Assembly (NCBI GenBank): GCA_018970395.1
Contig: JAGWWM010000005.1
Span: forward strand, 1 to 64,000
Length of the DNA: 64,000 nt
Direction of reading: 5' to 3'
From: Bacteroidota bacterium
GTDB lineage: Bacteria > Bacteroidota > Bacteroidia > Chitinophagales > Chitinophagaceae
The notes under the pieces were generated by a model. It had not been told where the DNA came from and searched no databases. It was given only the letters and a program-made list of their open reading frames with translations. Position 1 is the first letter of the stretch. Each line of letters starts with the position of its first letter. A program made the position numbers and the translations under genes. Below are positions 56,758 to 64,000 of the stretch, one piece after another.

Positions 56758-57683
56758 TGTTTCCGGTCTGCTGCTTTTCGCTTAAGAGATTGGATACTTA
56801 CATTTAATTCAAATCCGATTAATAATATAAGACTGTTCATATATATGAGCGCCATAATAATCATGATAGTGCCGATGGATCCGTAAATTTTATTATAGGT
56901 GCCAAACTGATTGATCCAGAATGAAAATCCTACTGTGAGTAAAATCAGGAGTGTGCAGGCTACAATTGAACCAGGTGAAATGAGTTTCCATTTTTTTTCA
57001 ACTGTAGGCGCATGCCTGTAAATGAATGCGATACTATAGAAAAAAAGTCCGATAATAATCGCCCATCTTAGGAGATGGAATACCGCCTTAAAAAATACAT
57101 TGTCCAAAGATAATTGCTGTAAGAATAGGGCTGAGATTGTTCCTTGCGTCATCAAAATCAACATCGCTGCAATAAATAGCAGCATCATGATAAAAGTAAG
57201 TTTGATGGCTTTCCAACGATATACCATAAAACCTTTTTGCTCTTTTTCGTGAATGGAGCGATTAAAACTATGAATAATACCGAGCATAGCGCTGGATGAG
57301 TAGAAGACAGCAATCAGAAAACCAAAGGAAAGCAGACTGTTTCTCGGCCGGCCAAAAAAGTCGTCTAAAAAATCTTTTACAAATTTACGGGTATCCTGAT
57401 TGGGTGTAATGTCATTCACTACGCTCATGATTTCCAAAGAAAAGTTGTTTGCCCAGGGCATCAAGGGAACCAGTGAAAACAGGAAAATACAGGCAGGGGG
57501 AATAGCCATGATAAAGTTGAATGAAATAGCTGCGGCGCGCTGATCAAGTCCAACTGTTTTTACTTTCTCTATAAAAAAAATAATGATATCATATAAAGGA
57601 ACACCTTCAAAACCGGGTAAACTGATTCTTTGGGAATATCTTCTTAGCGCAGCATACCAGGGTATAACCTTTCTTCGAAACAT
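56754..57683 (-). CDS. YihY/BrkB family membrane protein
   Basis: DQRAAAISFNFIMAIPPACIFLFSLVPLMP...GSIGTIMIIMALIYMNSLILLIGFELN. Confidence 0.92.
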   Translation of the reverse strand: MFRRKVIPWYAALRRYSQRISLPGFEGVPLYDIIIFFIEKVKTVGLDQRAAAISFNFIMAIPPACIFLFSLVPLMPWANNFSLEIMSVVNDITPNQDTRKFVKDFLDDFFGRPRNSLLSFGFLIAVFYSSSAMLGIIHSFNRSIHEKEQKGFMVYRWKAIKLTFIMMLLFIAAMLILMTQGTISALFLQQLSLDNVFFKAVFHLLRWAIIIGLFFYSIAFIYRHAPTVEKKWKLISPGSIVACTLLILLTVGFSFWINQFGTYNKIYGSIGTIMIIMALIYMNSLILLIGFELNVSIQSLKRKAADRKH

Positions 57684-57707
57684 ATCTCCTAAGTTAGCGT
57701 AATTTTT

Positions 57708-58724
57708 TCATCGGATTCCTTCCGTATTTAACCATTGTTGATAGGATTTTGCATTTTTGAGGTGCTCTTTATCGTTCTTGGCAAAATTATGGGTACCAGT
57801 AAATCCGGGAGCAGCGCAAAAAAACAGGTAATCCGTTTCTTTCGCATTGAGAACGGCTTCGATGGTAGATTCTTGCGGCGTACATATGGGGCCGGGTGGT
57901 AAGCCTTTATTTTTATAAGTATTATAAGGCGATGCGGCGGTTTCCTCTATGTGTTTGAATAAAATTCTTTTAAGCGCAAAATTGCCGGTCGCAAATTTAA
58001 CAGTCGGATCTGCACCCAACGGCATTTGCTTCCGTAAACGATTGATATAAACACTTGCGATCAGTGGCTTTTCTGCCTCATTTAAAGTTTCTTCCTCTAC
58101 AATAGAAGCAAGGGTGGTTATTTCTAATGGATTCAGCCCCAGTTTTTTTGCTTTATCAACCCTAACCGTATTCCAAAATGAATGGTGATATTGATACATT
58201 TTTTCTATCAGCGTTTCCGGGTCTGCATTCCAGTAGTAAGTGTAGGTATTAGGGTGGGTGATAAACAATAATCGTTCTCCGTCAATTCCAAATCGTTTCA
58301 TCAGAGTGCTGTCCTGAATGTACTGTATAAACCGAACAGAATCGCATTCCATTTTTCTGCCTATCAGGGAGGCCAGCTGAGCGGGCGTTCTCAATTTGGT
58401 AATAACCAAATCTACCGGCGACTGCCGGTGGTTGCGGAGTAAGCGTATAATATCCAGCAGACTATATTGCTTCTGAATCTCGTATTTCCCCGGGCGAATG
58501 GAAGGCCATAAGCCCATCAGATTTGCAGATATTTTGAATAATAATGGCTGCTGAATAAAATTACCCTTTGTCAATGTTTCCACTACTTCATCTGGACTTG
58601 TTTGACCGGTGCGCAGATAAAGAAAAGATGATTTTTTATCTAATTTGGTAAAAGGGATAAAGCAAAACCATAAAAGTCCTGCTATGAATAACGCAACCAG
58701 GGCTATCGTGAACTTTTTAAGCAA
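57708..58724 (-). CDS. mltG: endolytic transglycosylase MltG
   Basis: TLASIVEEETLNEAEKPLIASVYINRLRKQMPLGADPTVKFATG...SPYNTYKNKGLPPGPICTPQESTIEAVLN. Confidence 0.95.
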   Translation of the reverse strand: MLKKFTIALVALFIAGLLWFCFIPFTKLDKKSSFLYLRTGQTSPDEVVETLTKGNFIQQPLLFKISANLMGLWPSIRPGKYEIQKQYSLLDIIRLLRNHRQSPVDLVITKLRTPAQLASLIGRKMECDSVRFIQYIQDSTLMKRFGIDGERLLFITHPNTYTYYWNADPETLIEKMYQYHHSFWNTVRVDKAKKLGLNPLEITTLASIVEEETLNEAEKPLIASVYINRLRKQMPLGADPTVKFATGNFALKRILFKHIEETAASPYNTYKNKGLPPGPICTPQESTIEAVLNAKETDYLFFCAAPGFTGTHNFAKNDKEHLKNAKSYQQWLNTEGIR

Positions 58725-58799
58725 TTTATTTTAGATAAACTGTTTTTGCAGAACAAATAAACAGTAATATCAGCGGTTAAAAAAGTTTAAGAGTAACTT

Positions 58800-59147
58800 T
58801 TATTGGCCGGGAGCGGGTGCGACGGGAAGCGGCGCCGCATTATTGCTTTTAGGGGCGGTTGACTGAACGGGTTGGTTCACCGGAATTTGCTCCAACGCAC
58901 CTGGTTTACTGCCGGCATCTGTTTTTGAAATAAATAAGCTGGAGAGGAGACAGAGGATTCCAACCAGAGCGGAAAAAATCCAGGTACCTTTTTCCAACAC
59001 ATCAGTGGTTTGTTTTACTCCCATGAACTGGTTGCTGAACCCTGCAATAGATCCGCTTAATCCGCCTCCTTTGGGATTTTGCACCAGTACTACAAATGCC
59101 AATAAAAAGCAAGCTAAAACCAACAGTATGATAAACAATAGAGTCAT
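58800..59147 (-). CDS. secG: preprotein translocase subunit SecG
   Basis: LLACFLLAFVVLVQNPKGGGLSGSIAG-type N-terminus; P/A/Q-rich tail. Confidence 0.92.
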   Translation of the reverse strand: MTLLFIILLVLACFLLAFVVLVQNPKGGGLSGSIAGFSNQFMGVKQTTDVLEKGTWIFSALVGILCLLSSLFISKTDAGSKPGALEQIPVNQPVQSTAPKSNNAAPLPVAPAPGQ

Positions 59148-59151
59148 AAAA

Positions 59152-59760
59152 TTAATTTTTCAGTTCATTTATTTGGGTTGTAAAATAACTGCTTTTTTCG
59201 GGATACAACAAACTTAATTTTTGATAGACCAATATCGCCTGCTCCCTTTTGCCTTGCTGTACTAAGATGCCTGCCATTGTTTCTGTGATAATTTCGGCTG
59301 AATCGTTGCTGTTTTGGGCAATTTTGGTAACGGAATTGTCTTCTGCTGAAGGAGTCTTCCCTTCGGGTACGTTATAGACCTTTTTCATGGTTTTCAGCCA
59401 TTGAGTAAAGGTTTTTACCTGTTTGCTCAACTGGTCATTTCCCAAATGTTCCTGCTGTAATTTAATGCCCTGTGAGGCAAAATAGTCGATGGTGTGAAGG
59501 GCGTCAAATACGAGTTCTTCAGCTACTTCTTTCGGTTGAGGTTTTTGAAAAGCCCGGATACGTTGTTCCATCAGCAAGGGGAGTGGGGCATATAAGATGG
59601 ATGTTTTTTTTTGCTTCTTTGTATGAGGGTCTAATATGGATTGTAACAGGTGGCCGGTTTCAAAAAGAGGATAACGCTCCGTAAGGGCAGCCAGGGTCGC
59701 GGCGGTATCCGAATCCGGAATTTTGGTTGCTATAAAATTGGCAATACTTGCTGTATTCAT
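59152..59760 (-). CDS. hypothetical protein (TPR-like C-terminus)
   Basis: QGKREQAILVYQKLSLLYPEKSSYFTTQI resembles a TPR unit; located between lptE and secG. Confidence 0.65.
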   Translation of the reverse strand: MNTASIANFIATKIPDSDTAATLAALTERYPLFETGHLLQSILDPHTKKQKKTSILYAPLPLLMEQRIRAFQKPQPKEVAEELVFDALHTIDYFASQGIKLQQEHLGNDQLSKQVKTFTQWLKTMKKVYNVPEGKTPSAEDNSVTKIAQNSNDSAEIITETMAGILVQQGKREQAILVYQKLSLLYPEKSSYFTTQINELKN

Positions 59761-59784
59761 ATCCAGATATTTGTTCCGGTAAAC

Positions 59785-60309
59785 TTACCAGTTGGAAAAG
59801 ATACGGTTAAAAATTTCATCCGTAAAATTTTGAACAATCAGACCTGTGAGCTGATTCTCCGCCTGCTGCAAAGCAAGGTTCGCATCAAAGTCGAAATTGC
59901 GGTTTAAATCCGCTTCGAAATTTTTTTTCTCATCCAGTCTGTTTTTAAAAATGAGTTTGATAGACACGTTCAAACGGTTGGATACTGCCTGCTGTCCTGA
60001 AATACCTGAAGTGGTTACATAATAATCTGTAATATATCCGCTGATATCATAATGCGCTTCATCAGCATTGGTTTGAGTGAGTCGTGTCTGGTTGATGATT
60101 TTCTGACGGAGTTTATCGCTCAGCTGCTGACTCAACTGTGGGTTAACAATGCGTGCACGGTTTTCGATGTAGTTCACTTTTACTGTTTTGACTTCCGGGG
60201 GGATGGATACGTCTTTGAAAGAATAACATCCCTGAGCAAGTAAGGTCAGGATAATGACAACTATAGTAATGAATGATTTTGTTAAGGCAACTTGAAATAT
60301 TGTTCTCAT
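59785..60309 (-). CDS. lptE: LptE-like LPS assembly lipoprotein
   Basis: LAQGCYSFKDVSIPPEVKTVKVNYIENRARIVNPQLSQQLSDKLRQKIINQTRLTQTNADEAHYDISGYITDY. Confidence 0.88.
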   Translation of the reverse strand: MRTIFQVALTKSFITIVVIILTLLAQGCYSFKDVSIPPEVKTVKVNYIENRARIVNPQLSQQLSDKLRQKIINQTRLTQTNADEAHYDISGYITDYYVTTSGISGQQAVSNRLNVSIKLIFKNRLDEKKNFEADLNRNFDFDANLALQQAENQLTGLIVQNFTDEIFNRIFSNW

Positions 60310-60324
60310 AATGGACGAATGGCT

Positions 60325-61572
60325 TTATAGATCTTCAATATCGTATTCTTTTAATTTCCGGTATAGGGTGCGCTCGCTGATGCCTAAATCGATGGCGGCA
60401 TCTTTTCTTTTTCCCTTGTGTTTGTTGAGCGCTTTGATGATCAGTTCTTTTTCCATGTCCATAATATTCAAGCTCTCATCTACTGCAATTGGTTCCTGAA
60501 TATCTGTTTTGGATAAAAGTACAGGCTGAACAGGGGTGGTGGTGGCTGGTTGAAAATCGAGGGTGGTTTCATTGGGCGGAATCACATCTTTAAAAAATCC
60601 TGCAGCAGGCATTTGAATAGGAGTTGAGCCATGCTGCAGCATATCTAAAAACATTTTTTTTAGTTCCGTTACATCTTTTTTCAGGTCGAAGAAAAGTTTA
60701 TATAGAATCTCTCTTTCGTTGGCAAACTCCGGTCCTCCACCCAGCGCACCATTGCTCTGTTGAGAAACAAGTACCGGCAATCGGTTGAGGTTCTTATCGG
60801 GGAGGAAAGGGGCGATATCAATTGCAGACAGCATTTTGCGAGTTGCCAAAACAGATATCTGTTCAGCCATATTTTTCAATTCTCTCACATTGCCGGGAAA
60901 CGGATAATTCACGAGTAGATTTTTGGCATCTTCTTCCAGTTGCACCGGTGCGGTTTTATATTTCTCTGCAAAATCGGCCGCAAATTTTCTGAATAATAAT
61001 GAGATATCTTCTTTACGATCACGCAAAGCCGGAACGCGAATGGGAACAGTATTCAGGCGATAATACAGATCCTGCCTGAATTTGTTTTGATAGGTTGATT
61101 CCAGTAATTCTTTATTCGTAGCGGCAATGACTCTTACATCTGTTTTTTGCACTTTAGAGGAGCCGACTCTGATATATTCTCCCGTTTCCAAAACACGCAA
61201 AAGACGTGCCTGTGTACCCAAGGGCATCTCACCGATTTCATCCAGAAAGATGGTGCCGCCGTTTACCGTTTCAAAATATCCTTTACGGGCATCAACGGCT
61301 CCGGTAAAAGATCCTTTTTCATGTCCGAATAATTCGGAATCTATGGTGCCTTCCGGAATGGCACCACAGTTGACAGCAATGAAAGGATTGTGTTTTCGGG
61401 CAGATAAGGCATGAATGATCTGAGAAAAAACTTCTTTACCAACCCCACTTTCACCGTTAATTAAGACGGTTAGATCGGTGGAAGCTACCTGTACTGCCAC
61501 ACTCAATGCATGGTTCAGTGAGGGTGCATTACCTATGATGCCAAATCGGTTTTTGATACTTTGCAAATCCAT
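60325..61572 (-). CDS. sigma-54-dependent transcriptional regulator (AAA+ and Fis-type HTH, no receiver domain)
   Basis: LINGESGVGKEVFSQIIH...ELFGHEKGSFTGAVDARKG...GTIFLDEIGEMP...ELIIKALNKHKGKRKDAAIDLGISERTLYRKLKEY. Confidence 0.93.
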   Translation of the reverse strand: MDLQSIKNRFGIIGNAPSLNHALSVAVQVASTDLTVLINGESGVGKEVFSQIIHALSARKHNPFIAVNCGAIPEGTIDSELFGHEKGSFTGAVDARKGYFETVNGGTIFLDEIGEMPLGTQARLLRVLETGEYIRVGSSKVQKTDVRVIAATNKELLESTYQNKFRQDLYYRLNTVPIRVPALRDRKEDISLLFRKFAADFAEKYKTAPVQLEEDAKNLLVNYPFPGNVRELKNMAEQISVLATRKMLSAIDIAPFLPDKNLNRLPVLVSQQSNGALGGGPEFANEREILYKLFFDLKKDVTELKKMFLDMLQHGSTPIQMPAAGFFKDVIPPNETTLDFQPATTTPVQPVLLSKTDIQEPIAVDESLNIMDMEKELIIKALNKHKGKRKDAAIDLGISERTLYRKLKEYDIEDL

Positions 61573-61601
61573 AAAAAGCGTTTCAAAGGGTGTTTCAAAA
61601 T

Positions 61602-63062
61602 TTATATTACGCCGACTGAAGCTACGGCATTCCCAATTAAGGTAGCCTGAGTTGCCTCATGTATTTCAACCATAGCATAATCTCCTTTCTTAAAAGAAAA
61701 TCCTTCTTTCGGAAATACGACTACTTTATTTTGTGAGTTTCTTCCCATCCACTGCAAGTCACTTCTCTTACTTTCTCCTTCAATAAGTACCTGAAATTTT
61801 TTACCAATATCCTGCAAATAACTTTCTTTCGATAGTCTGTTTTGCACCTCTACTATTTCCTGGAGTCTTCTTTTTTTAACTGCTTCAGGAATATCGTCCT
61901 CATATCTTTTGGACGCCAGTGTGCCCGGTCTTTCGCTGTAGAAAAACATATAACTCATGTCGTAGCGACTATATTCCATGATGCTGAGTGTGTCCTGATG
62001 CTCTTCCTCTGTTTCTGAGCAAAAACCGGCAATGATATCGGAGCTGATGCCGCAATCCGGAATGATTTCCCGAATACGATCAACTTTTGACATATACCAT
62101 TCGCGGGTGTAGGTTCTGTTCATCAGTTGAAGAATGCGGGTATTCCCGCTTTGAACGGGGAGGTGGATATACTTGCAGATGTTGTCATATTTCGCCATCG
62201 TAAACAAGACGTCATCTGTAATGTCTTTAGGATGGGAAGTAGAAAATCTAACTCTTAATGATGGATTGACGAGCGCAATCTTTTCAAGCAAGTCTGCAAA
62301 ACTTACGGCTATTCCGGTTTCGGGATGATACCAGCGGTAGCTGTCCACATTTTGCCCTAACAAAGTAACTTCACGATATCCTTTTTCAAATAAATCGCGG
62401 GCTTCTGCCTCAATGGAAAACGGATCTCTGCTTCGTTCTCTACCTCTGGTGAAAGGTACCACACAAAAGCTACACATGTTATTACATCCTCTCATAATGG
62501 AGAGAAAAGCAGTCACTCCGTTGCTGTCTAAGCGCACCGGTGATATATCGGAATAGGTTTCTTCCCGACTTAGTAAAACATTCACTGCTTTTTGTCCTCC
62601 GGATGCTTCTTCTATTAAATAAGGCAGACTTCTGTAGGCATCGGGACCGACAACAAGATCTACCAGCTTTTCTTCTTCCAGCAATTTTGCTTTTAATCTT
62701 TCCGCCATGCAACCCAATACACCAATCAGCAGACCCGGGTTAGATTTTTTCTGTTTGGAAAATTCAGTGAGTCTCTTACGGATTGTTTGTTCCGCTTTTT
62801 CCCGAATACTGCAGGTATTGAGTAATACCAAATCGGCTTCTTCCAGTTGACGAGTTGCTCCTAGTCCGGCTCCGTTTAAAATGGATGCCACTATTTCGCT
62901 GTCACTGAAATTCATTTGGCAGCCGTAGCTTTCAATGTAGAATTTACGGGTATAGTTATTGGAGTTTTCCAAAGAGCCATACACTTCTCCTTGTCTTGCT
63001 TCATCATGCTCTTTGTGTAAAGTAGAGATCGCTGTATTCATCGCTGCTGGTTCAATAGGCAA
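61602..63062 (-). CDS. miaB: tRNA-2-methylthio-N6-dimethylallyladenosine synthase MiaB
   Basis: [21 protein letters not shown]...[13 protein letters not shown]...[25 protein letters not shown]. Confidence 0.97.
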   Translation of the reverse strand: MPIEPAAMNTAISTLHKEHDEARQGEVYGSLENSNNYTRKFYIESYGCQMNFSDSEIVASILNGAGLGATRQLEEADLVLLNTCSIREKAEQTIRKRLTEFSKQKKSNPGLLIGVLGCMAERLKAKLLEEEKLVDLVVGPDAYRSLPYLIEEASGGQKAVNVLLSREETYSDISPVRLDSNGVTAFLSIMRGCNNMCSFCVVPFTRGRERSRDPFSIEAEARDLFEKGYREVTLLGQNVDSYRWYHPETGIAVSFADLLEKIALVNPSLRVRFSTSHPKDITDDVLFTMAKYDNICKYIHLPVQSGNTRILQLMNRTYTREWYMSKVDRIREIIPDCGISSDIIAGFCSETEEEHQDTLSIMEYSRYDMSYMFFYSERPGTLASKRYEDDIPEAVKKRRLQEIVEVQNRLSKESYLQDIGKKFQVLIEGESKRSDLQWMGRNSQNKVVVFPKEGFSFKKGDYAMVEIHEATQATLIGNAVASVGVI

Positions 63063-63112
63063 AAATACGAAACGATTGCCAATAATGACAGAATGACATA
63101 GCTATATAAGGG

Positions 63113-63138
63113 TTGAGATGCATAATTATGCGTCTCAA
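63113..63138. repeat. near-perfect palindrome TTGAGATGCATAATTATGCGTCTCAA
   Basis: One G.T-type pair; related to the palindrome at 48488. Confidence 0.9.
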
Positions 63139-63143
63139 ATGTT

Positions 63144-63647
63144 CTAATTAATTGGAATACTCAACCCGAAAGAAGGGTAATAGATCGGCTGGGACTGAGG
63201 ATTACCTATATAGGCAGACTCTTCTTCCAAAATCAGGTTGGCCTTTTTACGTTTTTGTTTTCCGGCTCTTACAATAAAATAACTACTAACCGCAGCTACA
63301 AAACCGGTAGCCGGAAGCCAAATCAGACGAGGATCGGTCTTAGAGACACCTTTGAAACTGGGTGATACCATTTTTGCAGAGCCTCCGATAATCATAGAAG
63401 TACCTACTCCGAGGGTAAACCAACCCAATAATTTTTGATTGTTACCCATCTGAACGTAATAATCATGACGAGCCTGAGGAGAGAGATTTTCCAAACCGGA
63501 AATTTTTTCCTTTTTATCTTTAGTTTTTTGACTAAAAACGGTGGTTGAAGTTAAGAGTAATGAGAATATACAAAAAAATAGAGTCTTCATTGATAATGAA
63601 ATTAATGATCGACTAAAGGTAATATTTTTAAGGGAATTATTCTTCAC
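63144..63647 (-). CDS. hypothetical membrane/secreted protein
   Basis: Signal-like N-terminus and two hydrophobic segments. Confidence 0.65.
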   Translation of the reverse strand: MKNNSLKNITFSRSLISLSMKTLFFCIFSLLLTSTTVFSQKTKDKKEKISGLENLSPQARHDYYVQMGNNQKLLGWFTLGVGTSMIIGGSAKMVSPSFKGVSKTDPRLIWLPATGFVAAVSSYFIVRAGKQKRKKANLILEEESAYIGNPQSQPIYYPSFGLSIPIN

Positions 63648-63819
63648 TCTTTTGGCTAAGCACCCAAATCATAAAACCGCCTAAAAAAAGTACAATACCT
63701 AATCCGCCAAATAACAAAGCTGTTAATACCTTTTGAGCGCCGGGAAAAAGCGACATGGAAACCGCAATGATAAAATACACGATAAAGATGGTAAGTAGTG
63801 TATAAATTTTTCCGTCCAT
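63637..63819 (-). CDS. small hypothetical membrane protein
   Basis: MDGKIYTLLTIFIVYFIIAVSMSLFPGAQKVLTALLFGGLGIVLFLGGFMIWVLSQKSEE. Confidence 0.6.
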   Translation of the reverse strand: MDGKIYTLLTIFIVYFIIAVSMSLFPGAQKVLTALLFGGLGIVLFLGGFMIWVLSQKSEE

Positions 63820-63965
63820 AGAATTTTGATTTGTATTGCGAAATTGCGGAAATATTTGCATTGTCCCAAATTATTCACAGCCATGTGAACAAGATTTGGG
63901 TTTCTTGGGCGAATTTCCATTGGTATATTTGCTCCCTTACATAACCCACTAGTCCTTTTTTAAAT

Positions 63966-64000
63966 ATGGCAGCCGATAAAAAAACCAATCTGGATTATAC
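63966..64000 (+). CDS. start of a CDS truncated by window edge (MAADKKTNLDY...)
   Basis: ATG followed by an open frame to the window end. Confidence 0.4.
   Translation, partial: MAADKKTNLDY

Noticed and set aside
60325-61572. GSFTGA instead of GAFTGA in the sigma-54 regulator as unusual
   Set aside because: Position-2 substitutions retaining F and T are compatible with sigma-54 contact; not enough to call it odd.

Overview
This 64 kb window is chromosomal DNA from a Bacteroidota bacterium, probably Chitinophagaceae-like. The lineage is inferred from gene content (PorP/SprF, UpxY-type NusG, START-like protein, the miaB / sigma-54 regulator / lptE / secG block) and was not searched. About 1-35 kb is an accessory surface-polysaccharide locus: many GT2/GT4 glycosyltransferases, an asparagine synthase, an EpsG-like membrane protein, a polysaccharide deacetylase, a PglC-D-E-F-like (bacillosamine-type) module, and a UpxY-like antiterminator and flippase at its end. 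It also carries an IS3-family element, four toxin-antitoxin-type modules (HigBA, two HEPN/MNT pairs, RES/Xre), decayed genes and a dense set of intergenic repeats. About 35-64 kb is mostly ordinary housekeeping (rpoD-like, malQ, surE, proC, pyrG, yidC, hisHA, mltG, secG, lptE, miaB). The most unusual signals are: (1) a DUF559-type small endonuclease gene bracketed by inverted copies of a C5/G5 palindromic repeat, its stop codon lying in repeat sequence; (2) a paired-hairpin (BIME-like) family whose two arms covary, with a tandem cluster beside a GIY-YIG gene; (3) heptanucleotide-periodic tracts that run up to start codons and begin at stop codons; (4) an internally deleted AAA_14-type ATPase; (5) an IS insertion with a 4-bp target duplication that splits a GT61 gene, which also looks frameshifted; (6) an uncharacterised two-gene unit with a PD-(D/E)XK-like second protein. 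All calls are by reading the sequence and the supplied ORFs; no database search was possible.
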